Below, piece by piece: positions 17,688-26,563 of a stretch of 64,000 bases of DNA. A program made the translations under genes and the position numbers. The first letter of the stretch is position 1, and every line of letters starts with the position of its first letter. The notes below the pieces were generated by a model. That model saw only the letters and a program-made list of their open reading frames with translations. It was not told the origin of the DNA and made no database searches. The stretch lies in NCBI GenBank assembly GCA_965279255.1, contig OZ257146.1, positions 1,798,001 to 1,862,000 on the forward strand. The letters are read 5' to 3'. Source of the DNA: CAMFLJ01 sp965279255 (GTDB lineage: Bacteria; Actinomycetota; Acidimicrobiia; Acidimicrobiales; Acidimicrobilacustridaceae).

Positions 17688-17740
17688 TTCTGGCATGCGT
17701 TTTGCACCCCTAGGGGTGCAAAACGCATGCCAGAACGGGA
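17688..17740. repeat. 53-bp repeat built on a perfect palindrome, copy 2
   Basis: Identical over 53 bases to 16625-16677; the palindromic core here is 17688-17735 with 24-base arms. It starts three bases after the stop of the DUF559 gene and could fold as its terminator, but exact identity to the upstream copy points to a mobile or recognition sequence. Confidence 0.9.
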
Positions 17741-17781
17741 GAAGGAGGGGCGGGGGCGGGGCGGGGCGGGGTACCGGGGGG

Positions 17782-18846
17782 CTATGGGGCTGGGGGGAGC
17801 CAGCCGGAGGGGGTGACGAGGGGGATGTCGAGGTAGGTGACGATGCCGGGACGGGCGGCGACCACCGACGGGATGGCGTTCACGGCGGGCAGGCCCGTCA
17901 TGATCATCCCGAGGACCATGTAGTCCTCGAACGAGTGGGCGACGAAGTCCTTCGGCGGGAAGACCTCGAGCTTGGTGCGCACGCTCGGCAGGCCGTCGAC
18001 CTCGACGACGTAGCCGTGCTCGATGGGCCAGTCGGGCTCGAGGGTCTGGCCCTTGCGCCAGCGCACGTCGAGCGACACGACCTTGCGGTCGCCGACCCAG
18101 CCCTGCCAGCTGGCGGCGATGCCGGCCACGCAGCCGGGGTCGATCGACCACGAGCCCATCTCGAGCAGCTCGGTGGTCTGGGCGAACTCGGCCACGCACT
18201 TCACCTCGTCGAAGGTGACGCCCAGGGCGTCGCCCATGAGGTAGACGGCGTCGCCGAACACCGCGGTGCCCCTGGCGACCATCCCGGGCAGCTCCGGGTC
18301 GTCGATCGGGCGGCCGTGGCCCACCGAGCGCTCGGTGTCGGGCGAGTCGTAGCCGGTGGAGTCGACCGACTCGAGCACCCGCACCGAGTCGATGCGGTCG
18401 CACAGCCCGGCCGCCACGATGCCGAGCAGGTTGGCGAGCCCCGGGTTCATGCCCGAGCCGAAGATCGAGCTCCCGCCGCGCTCGCACGCGTCGATGATCC
18501 GCTGGCGGCCCTCGCCGAGCGCGTGGCCGGTGATGAACCCCGCCGTGGCGGTGACGTTCACGCCGCTCTCGAGGATGCGGACGAGCTCGTCGACGTCGGG
18601 CCACTTGGGGTTGTAGATCACGCAGTCGGGCTTCAGCGCCAGCAGCGCGTCGACGTCGTTGGTGGCGATCACGCCGGTGGGATCGGTGCCGATCAGCTCA
18701 CCGACGTCGCGGCCCACCTTGTCCGGCCCCCAGGCGTAGCAGCCGACCAGCTCGTACTCGGGGTTGGAGAGCACGGCGAGCGCCGAGCGCACCCCGACGT
18801 TCCCGGTCGTCCACTGCACCACGCGGTAGGTCCGCTCACCCGACAT
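17782..18846 (-). CDS. NAD(P)-binding dihydrodipicolinate reductase-like dehydrogenase
   Basis: A 354-residue protein of the family that includes 2,4-diaminopentanoate dehydrogenase and many uncharacterised actinobacterial members. The N-terminal Rossmann part has VVQWTTGNVGVRSA at residue 8, then YAWGPDKVGRDVGEL, CVIYNP, and a second half with GSGMNPGL, ESVDSTGYDSPDTE and GVTFDEV. The ATG at 18846 is supported by AGGGGGA five to eleven bases upstream. The substrate is unknown; the family acts on amine or imine substrates and steroid- or terpenoid-degrading loci often contain paralogues. It stands alone between the palindrome and an RDD gene. Confidence 0.75.
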   Translation of the reverse strand: MSGERTYRVVQWTTGNVGVRSALAVLSNPEYELVGCYAWGPDKVGRDVGELIGTDPTGVIATNDVDALLALKPDCVIYNPKWPDVDELVRILESGVNVTATAGFITGHALGEGRQRIIDACERGGSSIFGSGMNPGLANLLGIVAAGLCDRIDSVRVLESVDSTGYDSPDTERSVGHGRPIDDPELPGMVARGTAVFGDAVYLMGDALGVTFDEVKCVAEFAQTTELLEMGSWSIDPGCVAGIAASWQGWVGDRKVVSLDVRWRKGQTLEPDWPIEHGYVVEVDGLPSVRTKLEVFPPKDFVAHSFEDYMVLGMIMTGLPAVNAIPSVVAARPGIVTYLDIPLVTPSGWLPPAP

Positions 18847-18914
18847 CCGATTCCCCCTGGCCTGATCGCCACGACCCGACGCCGCAGCGCAGCCGACGAT
18901 AGGCCAGGGCGGCG

Positions 18915-19433
18915 CTAGCGGGTGCTGATGACGAGCGTGCCGCCGGCCTGGTCGGGCAGGCCCCGGTGCAGGTCGCCGCCGGCGATGCCACTGCCGTACA
19001 CGCCGAGGAAGGCGGCGATGGAGAACGGCCCGAGCGGCAGCGCCAGGACCGACCACGGCAGCAGCGAGCGCAGCAGCGCCTGGGCCGGAGTGGGCTTCTT
19101 GCCGTCGGTGTAGCGGGCGATGCGCAGTCCGAGCATCCACTTGCCCGGGGTGCGGGAGCGCCAGGCGACCGAGGCGAACTCGTAGAGGCACCCGAACAGC
19201 GCCACGGCCGGCAGGAGCCAGGTGGGCACGTCGACCCGGGTCTGGCCGGCCACGGTCTCGGTGGTGGCGGCGATGACGACCAGCGCCGGCACCGAGATCA
19301 GGGCGAGGTCGATCGCACGCGCTCCGAAGCGCGGCCCGGGAGCGGCGAGGCTGTAGGGCCCCGTGCGGGGGAAGTCCTCTGCCTTCGGGAGGCGACGCTC
19401 GCCGGACACCGGCTCGGGCTCACTCTGCGGCAT
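18915..19433 (-). CDS. RDD family membrane protein
   Basis: A 172-residue inner-membrane protein of the RDD family. The name-giving Arg and Asp positions appear as RFGARAIDLALISV around residue 35, and there are three hydrophobic helices (around 42-57, 72-92 and 121-140) plus the conserved RTPGKWMLGLRI segment between the second and third. Function of the family is unclear; ion exchange has been proposed for some members. The gene overlaps the end of the flavoprotein gene by 14 bases and is probably translated from the same message. Confidence 0.8.
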   Translation of the reverse strand: MPQSEPEPVSGERRLPKAEDFPRTGPYSLAAPGPRFGARAIDLALISVPALVVIAATTETVAGQTRVDVPTWLLPAVALFGCLYEFASVAWRSRTPGKWMLGLRIARYTDGKKPTPAQALLRSLLPWSVLALPLGPFSIAAFLGVYGSGIAGGDLHRGLPDQAGGTLVISTR

Positions 19434-20781
19434 CGGCGAGCGCCTCGGCGAGGGTCGGGTGCACGAGCAGGCTCTCGTAGATGTCCTGGACCCGGAGGCC
19501 GGCGGTGACGGCCAGGGCGATGACCGAGATCAGCTCGGCGGCCCGGCGGCCCACGATCGAACCGCCGAGGATCACACCGGTGGCGGGGTCGGAGATGATC
19601 TTCACGAAGCCCCGCACGTCGTTCTCGATCAGGGCCTTGGCGTTGGCCGAGAACGGCACCTTGGTCACGCGGATCTTGCGGCCCTCGGCGAAGGCGTCGG
19701 CCTCGGCCAGGCCCACGTCGGCGATCTCGGGCACCGTGAAGATGGCGGAGGCGGCCTTGTCGTAGTCGAGGTTGCGGTGCTGCATGCCGCCGTGGTGGCC
19801 CATGGCGTGCTCCGCGATCTTGCGGCCCTGCATCGAGGCGACCGACGACAGCGGCAGCTTCCCGGAGAGGTCGCCCGCGGCGTAGATGCCCGGCACGGTC
19901 GACTCGCAGTTCTGGTCGACCACGACGTAGCCGTTGCGCTGCTCGACGCCGGCGAGGTCGAGGCCGAGGTTCTCGGAGTTGGGGATGGATCCGATGGCCA
20001 GCAGGGCGTGGGTGCCCCGGGCCCGGCGGCCGTCGTCGCAGACGACGGTGACCGCACCGTCCTCCTTCTCGACGCCGATGGCCCGGGCGCCCTTGAACAG
20101 GCGCACGTCGCGGGCGATGAAGTCGTCCTCCAGGGCGGCGGCGACCTCCGGGTCCTTCGACGGGAGGACCTGCTGGCGGCTGACGATGAGGGTGACCTCG
20201 CAGCCGAACGACCGGAACATGTGGACGAACTCCACGCCGGTGACGCCGGAGCCGACGACGACGAGGTGCTCGGGCATCTCCGGGGGCGGGTAGGCGTCGC
20301 GGGTGGTGAGCACGCGCTCGCCGTCCGCCTCGGCCCAGTCGGGGATGCGGGGCCGGCTGCCGGTGGCCAGCAGCACGACGTCGGCCTCGATCTCGAGGGG
20401 CCCGTCGACGCTGTCGACCGCCACCTGGCGCGGGCCGACGAGGCGGCCGGTGCCCTTGATCAGGTTGACGCCCTGGCTGGTGAGCAGCTGGGTGGTGGAG
20501 TGCTCGAGGCGGTCCTCGATCGACTGGATGCGAGACGAGAGGACCTCGAGGTCGAGGTCGGCGGAGATCTTCTGGAGGCCCATGCCCGAGGCCTTGCCCA
20601 TGCGGGCGAGGGTGCCGCCGGTGGCGATCATGGCCTTCGAGGGGATGCAGTCCCACAGGTGGGCCGCGCCACCGATGATGTCCTTCTCGATCATCGTGAC
20701 CTCGGCGCCGTAGCGCGCGGCATGGGTGGCAGCGGTGTTCCCCGCTGGTCCCCCGCCGATGATCACGAAGCGCTTCGCCAT
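19420..20781 (-). CDS. NAD(P)H flavoprotein reductase of the dihydrolipoamide dehydrogenase/SthA family
   Basis: A 453-residue FAD enzyme. FAD-binding GGGPAGNTAATHAARYG at the N-terminus, the NAD(P)-binding VVVGSGVTGVEFVHMF around residue 172, and GIYAAGDLSG around residue 295 identify the class. Where disulfide reductases have C-x4-C before IPSK, this protein reads GGAAHLWDCIPSK, so the first redox cysteine is Ala. That argues against a lipoamide reductase and for a quinone reductase or soluble transhydrogenase, as in the Mycobacterium LpdA-like enzyme. The C-terminal interface domain contains VHPTLAEAL. Downstream RDD gene overlaps it. Confidence 0.82.
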   Translation of the reverse strand: MAKRFVIIGGGPAGNTAATHAARYGAEVTMIEKDIIGGAAHLWDCIPSKAMIATGGTLARMGKASGMGLQKISADLDLEVLSSRIQSIEDRLEHSTTQLLTSQGVNLIKGTGRLVGPRQVAVDSVDGPLEIEADVVLLATGSRPRIPDWAEADGERVLTTRDAYPPPEMPEHLVVVGSGVTGVEFVHMFRSFGCEVTLIVSRQQVLPSKDPEVAAALEDDFIARDVRLFKGARAIGVEKEDGAVTVVCDDGRRARGTHALLAIGSIPNSENLGLDLAGVEQRNGYVVVDQNCESTVPGIYAAGDLSGKLPLSSVASMQGRKIAEHAMGHHGGMQHRNLDYDKAASAIFTVPEIADVGLAEADAFAEGRKIRVTKVPFSANAKALIENDVRGFVKIISDPATGVILGGSIVGRRAAELISVIALAVTAGLRVQDIYESLLVHPTLAEALADAAE

Positions 20782-20856
20782 GGGCGCACAGGCTACCGGG
20801 CGCCAGTCCGGCCCCCGGACCGGGCCTGGACCGGCGCCCGGCCGGCCCCGGAAGGG

Positions 20857-21831
20857 TCACCGGGCCGCGTCGACCTCGGTGACGTCGGGCATGGCGGCGG
20901 CCGCGCCCGTGCGCTGCACGGCGAGCGACGCGGCGACGACCGACCGGTCCAGGGCGGCGTCGAGCGACCGGCCCTCGGCCACGCCCGCGGCGAGCCACCC
21001 GGCGAGGCAGTCGCCGGCCCCCACGGTGTCGACGGCGGTGACCGCCCGACCGGCGACCGACGACGACCGCCCGTCGGCGGAGACCACCACGGCACCGTGA
21101 CGACCGAGGGTCACGACGAGGGCACCCGGCCCGGGGCGCGACGCCAGCAGGGCACCCGCCGCGCCCGAGGCGGCGGCGTGGGCGGCCCCGGCCGGACCGT
21201 CCTCGTCGACCACGAGGTCGCCCGCACCGGGCCGGGCGACCAGCTCGGCCAACTCGGTCTCGTTCACGACCAGCACGTCGATCAGCCCCCACAGCTCGTC
21301 GTCGACGGGCCGGAACGGGGCCTGGTTCACGATGGTGCTGGCCCCGGCGACCCGCCCGGCCTGCAGGGCGGCCACCACCGCCGGAGCCGGGATCTCGGCC
21401 TGGGCGAGCACCACGTCGGCGGGGCCGAGCCCGAGCGACGCCAGCGCCGCCACGACCCCGCTGCCCGTCTCACCGTTGGCCCCGGGTGACACGACGATCG
21501 TGTTGGCGCCTTCGCGGCCCACGGTGATCAGCGCCGTGCCCGTGGCGGCGGCGACCGTCGCCACCGAGCCCACGTCGATGCCGTCGCCCCGGGCCACGTC
21601 AAGCAGCCAACGCCCGTGGTCGTCGTCGCCGACGGAGCCGATCATCACGACCGGCACCCCGGCCCGGGCCGCGGCCACGGCCTGGTTGAGTCCCTTGCCG
21701 CCGGGCGTGCGCTCGAGGTCGGAGCCGGTGACCGTCTCACCCGAGCGCGGCAGCCGTTCGACCCGGGCGACCAGGTCGACGTTCAACGACCCGACCACCA
21801 CCACCCGCCCGGCGACCGCTCCCCCGCTCAT
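20857..21831 (-). CDS. rbsK: Ribokinase (PfkB family)
   Basis: A 324-residue PfkB-family sugar kinase. The N-terminus has VVVGSLNVDLVARVERLP and GGKGLNQAVAAARAG around residue 45, and the C-terminal signature DTVGAGDCLAGWLAAGVA carries the catalytic aspartate. VNQAP and VVNETELAELV are ribokinase-like. It phosphorylates ribose, or a related pentose, at O5. No ribose transporter or nucleosidase is next to it; it overlaps the downstream end of the FetB-like permease gene by ATGA, so it may be co-expressed with an unrelated exporter. Confidence 0.85.
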   Translation of the reverse strand: MSGGAVAGRVVVVGSLNVDLVARVERLPRSGETVTGSDLERTPGGKGLNQAVAAARAGVPVVMIGSVGDDDHGRWLLDVARGDGIDVGSVATVAAATGTALITVGREGANTIVVSPGANGETGSGVVAALASLGLGPADVVLAQAEIPAPAVVAALQAGRVAGASTIVNQAPFRPVDDELWGLIDVLVVNETELAELVARPGAGDLVVDEDGPAGAAHAAASGAAGALLASRPGPGALVVTLGRHGAVVVSADGRSSSVAGRAVTAVDTVGAGDCLAGWLAAGVAEGRSLDAALDRSVVAASLAVQRTGAAAAMPDVTEVDAAR

Positions 21832-22606
21832 GCCACCCCCCTCACGAGGCGGCGCAGCCGGTGGTCGGGGGTGAACAGCTTCCGGGTCAGGCCCAGGCCG
21901 ATCACGGTGATGCTCGTGGCCACCGAGCCGAGGATCAGGTACATGATCGCCAGCTGGATCGACACGGCATCGCCGGCGTCGACCCCCGCCAGCACCAGGC
22001 CGGTCATCGCACCGGGCAGGAACACCAGGCCGACCGCCTTGGTCGACTCGATCTGGGGCACGAGGCCGGTGCGCAGGGCCGAGCGCACGTAGGGCCGGGC
22101 CGCGTCGGGCCACGAGTGCCCGAGGGCGAGGCGGGCCTCGATCTCGGCGCGCTTGTCGCTCAGCTCGCCCACGATGCGGCGGCCCACCAGCACCGAGGCG
22201 GTCATCGAGTTGCCGATCATCATCCCGGCCAGCGGCACGATCGTGCGGCCCTCGACCGGGAACATCCCGAAGCCGAGGATGACCGACAGGCTCACCGCCA
22301 CCACGGCGAGCATGGCGAGGGTGCCGAGCCCGAGGATGCCCGGCACCTCGGGGGCGCGGTTGCGGATGGTGATGCCGGAGAAGGCGACCATCACCGCCAC
22401 CCAGAGCCAGGCCCACGCCACCGAGGCCGAGGGGTCGAGCACCAGCTTGAGCGCCCAGCCCACGATGAAGAGCTGCACCGCGGCCCGGGCGCAGGCCCAG
22501 AGGATCGATCGGGAGAGGTGGAGCCGCTGCCAGCCCGACAGGCCGACGGCGACCGCCACCAGGACGAGCGAGGCGGCCAGCCCCGCCCAACCGATGTGGG
22601 TCGAGC

Positions 22607-22610
<4 letters not shown>
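21828..22610 (-). CDS. fetB: FetB-like ABC permease (UPF0014)
   Basis: A 260-residue polytopic membrane protein of the UPF0014/FetB family, which with FetA forms an iron (metal) exporter in Escherichia coli. About seven hydrophobic helices can be seen. Family signatures are ARAAVQLFIVGWAL around residue 43, MMIGNSMTASVLVG around residue 135, and the cytoplasmic EARLALGHSWPDAARPYVRSALRTGLVPQIESTKAVGLVFLPGAMTG stretch. The ATG at 22610 overlaps the ATPase stop by four bases. Metal specificity in this organism is an inference from the family. Confidence 0.85.
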
Positions 22611-23317
<707 letters not shown>

Positions 23318-23363
23318 GGCGTCAGCATGACACCCGCGAGGCCCGCCTCTTAGTCTTGCGCCC

Positions 23364-25517
23364 GTGGACACCCCGAACGAGACCCCGAAGACCCTCGACG
23401 ACTGGGCGGCCGCGGCCTCCAAGGATCTGAAGGGCGCCGACCCCGCCTCGCTGACCACGGTGACCCCCGAGGGCATCGCCGTGAAGCCGCTCTACACGGG
23501 GGCCGACCTCGAGGGCCTCGAGAACGTCGACACCCTCCCCGGCTTCGCCCCGTTCATGCGGGGCCCCCGGGCCACGATGTACACGGGCCGCCCGTGGACC
23601 GTGCGCCAGTACGCCGGCTTCTCCACCGCCGAGGAGTCCAACGCGTTCTACCGCCGCAACCTGGCCGCCGGGCAGCAGGGCGTGTCGGTGGCGTTCGACC
23701 TCGCCACCCACCGCGGCTACGACTCCGACGACCCCAAGGTCGTCGGCGACGTCGGCAAGGCCGGCGTGGCCATCGACTCCGTCGAGGACATGAAGATCCT
23801 CTTCGACGGGATCCCCCTCGACAAGATGTCGGTCTCCATGACCATGAACGGGGCCGTCATCCCCGTGCTGGCGATGTTCGTGGTGGCCGGTGAGGAGCAG
23901 GGCGTCGACCGCTCGCTGCTCGCCGGCACGATCCAGAACGACATCCTCAAGGAGTTCATGGTTCGCAACACCTACATCTATCCGCCGGCGCCCAGCATGC
24001 GGATCGTGGCCGACATCATCAGCTACACGGCCAGCGACATGCCGAAGTTCAACTCCATCTCGATCTCCGGCTACCACATGCAGGAGGCCGGGGCGACGGC
24101 GGTGCAGGAGCTCGCCTTCACCATCGCCGACGGCAAGGAGTACGTCCGGGCCGCCATCGCCAACGGCCTCGACGTCGACGCCTTCGCCGGGCGCCTCTCG
24201 TTCTTCTTCGCCATCGGCATGGACTTCTTCATGGAGGTCGCCAAGCTGCGCGCCGCCCGGGTGCTGTGGCACCGGGTGATGTCGGAGTTCGAGCCGAAGA
24301 AGCCGCAGTCGCTCATGCTGCGCACCCACTGCCAGACCTCGGGCGTGTCGCTCACCGAGCAGGACCCGTACAACAACGTGGTGCGCACGACCATCGAGGC
24401 GCTCGCCGCGGTGCTCGGCGGCACCCAGAGCCTGCACACCAACGCCTTCGACGAGGCCCTCGGCCTCCCCACCGACTTCAGCGCCCGCATCGCCCGCAAC
24501 ACCCAGCTCATCGTCGCCGACGAGACCGGCGTGACCCGCACCGTCGACCCGCTCGGCGGCAGCTACTACGTCGAGGCGCTCACCCAGGACCTCGTCGACG
24601 CGGCCTGGGAGCTCATCTGCGAGGTCGAGGAGCTCGGCGGCATGACCAAGGCGGTCGAGACCGGGATGCCCAAGCTGCGCATCGAGGAGTCCGCCGCCCG
24701 CAAGCAGGCTCGCGTCGACCGGGGCGAGGACGTCGTGGTCGGCGTGAACAGGTACGTCCCCGAGCACGTCGAGACCGTCGACGTGCTCGACATCGACAAC
24801 ACCAAGGTGCGCGAGGAGCAGGTCGCCAAGCTCGCCCGCATCCGCGCCACCCGCGACGAGGCCGCGTGCCGGGCGGCGCTCGCCGCGCTGACCGAGGGGT
24901 CGCGCGGCACCGGGAACGTCCTCGCCCTCGCGGTCGAGGCGGCGCGGGCCCGCGCCACCCTCGGCGAGATCTCCGACGCCATGGAGGCCGTGTTCGGCCG
25001 CCACACCGCCGAGACCCGTACGATCGCCGGCGTGTACGGCAAGGCCTACGAGGGCGACGCGGACTTCGCCGAGCTGCAGGGCGAGATCGACGCCTTCGCC
25101 GCGGCCGAGGGGCGACGCCCCCGGATCCTCGTGGCCAAGATGGGCCAGGACGGCCACGACCGTGGGGCCAAGGTGATCGCCACCGCCTTCGCCGACATCG
25201 GCTTCGACGTCGACATGGGCCCGCTCTTCCAGACCCCCGCCGAGGCGGCGCGAGATGCCGTGGAGCACGACGTCCACGTGGTCGGCGTGTCCAGCCAGGC
25301 CGCCGGGCACAAGACCCTGGTGCCGATGCTCATCGACGAGCTGAAGAAGGCCGGCGCCGGCGACATCGTCGTGGTGTGCGGCGGCGTCATCCCGCCCCAG
25401 GACTACGACATGCTCACCGCCGCCGGCGTGGCGGCCATCTTCGGCCCCGGGACCAACATCCCGACCGCCGCCCGCAAGGTCCTCGCCCTGGTCTCCGAGC
25501 GTCGCTCGGGCTCGTGA
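23364..25517 (+). CDS. scpA: Methylmalonyl-CoA mutase, large catalytic subunit
   Basis: A 717-residue B12-dependent isomerase interconverting (R)-methylmalonyl-CoA and succinyl-CoA. The TIM-barrel part contains YTGRPWTVRQYAGFSTAEESN around residue 72, VAFDLATHRGYDSD, and TLQND-like TIQNDILKEFMVRNTYIYPP. The B12-binding domain has DGHDRGAK around residue 597, the DxHxxG base-off histidine motif, then GGVIPPQDYD. The start is GTG. It is a complete catalytic chain and overlaps meaB by GTGA. No small subunit is encoded beside it; the alpha2 form would not need one. Confidence 0.94.
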   Translation: MDTPNETPKTLDDWAAAASKDLKGADPASLTTVTPEGIAVKPLYTGADLEGLENVDTLPGFAPFMRGPRATMYTGRPWTVRQYAGFSTAEESNAFYRRNLAAGQQGVSVAFDLATHRGYDSDDPKVVGDVGKAGVAIDSVEDMKILFDGIPLDKMSVSMTMNGAVIPVLAMFVVAGEEQGVDRSLLAGTIQNDILKEFMVRNTYIYPPAPSMRIVADIISYTASDMPKFNSISISGYHMQEAGATAVQELAFTIADGKEYVRAAIANGLDVDAFAGRLSFFFAIGMDFFMEVAKLRAARVLWHRVMSEFEPKKPQSLMLRTHCQTSGVSLTEQDPYNNVVRTTIEALAAVLGGTQSLHTNAFDEALGLPTDFSARIARNTQLIVADETGVTRTVDPLGGSYYVEALTQDLVDAAWELICEVEELGGMTKAVETGMPKLRIEESAARKQARVDRGEDVVVGVNRYVPEHVETVDVLDIDNTKVREEQVAKLARIRATRDEAACRAALAALTEGSRGTGNVLALAVEAARARATLGEISDAMEAVFGRHTAETRTIAGVYGKAYEGDADFAELQGEIDAFAAAEGRRPRILVAKMGQDGHDRGAKVIATAFADIGFDVDMGPLFQTPAEAARDAVEHDVHVVGVSSQAAGHKTLVPMLIDELKKAGAGDIVVVCGGVIPPQDYDMLTAAGVAAIFGPGTNIPTAARKVLALVSERRSGS

Positions 25518-26503
25518 CCCGGGCCCCTGACCGAGCCGACCTCCTGATCGAGGGCGTCCGTGCGGGCGAGCGCCGAGCGCTCGCCCGCGCCATCACCCTG
25601 GCCGAGTCCACCCGGCCCGACCACCGCGAACTCGCCGACGAGATCCTCGAGGCCCTGCTGCCCCTCACCGGCGGCTCGACGAGGGTCGGGATCTCCGGCC
25701 CTCCGGGCGTGGGCAAGTCGACCTTCATCGAGGCCTTCGGGGTCCACGTGCTCGACGAGGGCCACCGCCTCGCCGTCCTGGCCGTCGACCCCTCGAGCCG
25801 TCGCTCGGGCGGCTCGATCCTCGGTGACAAGACCCGGATGGCCGAGCTGTCCCACCGCACCGAGGCGTTCATCCGCCCCTCCCCCGGTTCCGGCCACCTC
25901 GGCGGCGTGGCCCGCCGCACCCGTGAGGCCATGCTGCTGTGCGAGGCCGCCGGGTTCGACGTCGTGCTCGTCGAGACCATCGGCGTCGGCCAGTCGGAGG
26001 TCGCGGTCGCCGACATGGTCGACCTGTTCGCCCTGCTCGTCGCCCCCGGTGGCGGCGACGAGCTCCAGGGCATCAAGCGCGGGATCATGGAGCTCGCCGA
26101 CCTGGTCATCGTGAACAAGGCCGACGGCGACCTCGCCCCCGCCGCCGGGCGCACCCGGGCCGACTACGCCAGCGCCGTGCACCTCCTGCGCCCCAAGTGG
26201 GACGCCTGGGCCACCGAGGTCCTCGCCGTCTCGGCCCTCACAGGCTCGGGCATCGCCGAGGTGTGGGAGGCGATCGAGCGCTTCTGCACCGCCGTGGGCA
26301 CCGACGGCGAGCTCGCCCGGGCCCGCGCCGAGCAGGCCACGGCGTGGCTCTGGAGCGAGGTGGGCGACACCCTGCTCGAGCGGTTCAAGGCCGACCCCGT
26401 GGTGGCCCAGGCCCTCCCCGCGGTGGAGGCCGAGGTCGCCTCGGGCCGCCTCGCCCCGACCCGGGCGGCCCGTCGGCTGCTCGACGCCTTCACCGACCGC
26501 TGA
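25514..26503 (+). CDS. meaB: Methylmalonyl-CoA mutase-associated G3E GTPase
   Basis: MeaB protects methylmalonyl-CoA mutase and gates B12 loading using GTP. The 329-residue protein has Walker A GPPGVGKSTFIEAF at about residue 61, AVDPSSRRSGGSILGDKTRM, FIRPSPGSGHLGGVARRTREAM, VETIGVGQSEV, and NKADGDL as the guanine-recognition NKxD. Its GTG start is embedded in the mutase stop codon, so translation is coupled to the mutase it serves. Confidence 0.94.
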   Translation: MTRAPDRADLLIEGVRAGERRALARAITLAESTRPDHRELADEILEALLPLTGGSTRVGISGPPGVGKSTFIEAFGVHVLDEGHRLAVLAVDPSSRRSGGSILGDKTRMAELSHRTEAFIRPSPGSGHLGGVARRTREAMLLCEAAGFDVVLVETIGVGQSEVAVADMVDLFALLVAPGGGDELQGIKRGIMELADLVIVNKADGDLAPAAGRTRADYASAVHLLRPKWDAWATEVLAVSALTGSGIAEVWEAIERFCTAVGTDGELARARAEQATAWLWSEVGDTLLERFKADPVVAQALPAVEAEVASGRLAPTRAARRLLDAFTDR

Positions 26504-26517
26504 CGACATCCCGCTGA

Positions 26518-26556
26518 CCTCGCCGGTTCCCTGGTCGGAGAGGCGGGAGCGGCGAG
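26518..26556. terminator. Weak hairpin between convergent meaB and glycosyltransferase genes
   Basis: CTCGCCG and CGGCGAG arms (26519-26525 and 26550-26556) lie in the 60-bp gap between two facing genes. The 24-base loop makes it a weak terminator candidate. Confidence 0.25.
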
Positions 26557-26563
26557 AGAGCGG

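Noticed and set aside
16625..17740. Calling the palindrome-flanked DUF559 unit an insertion sequence
   Set aside because: No transposase motif and no target duplication could be seen; kept as two repeats plus one gene with the mobile idea as a finding only.
17501..18604. Open frame opposite the dihydrodipicolinate reductase-like gene that runs through the second palindrome
   Set aside because: Arg-rich shadow in another frame; the readable protein is in the frame 17782-18846.
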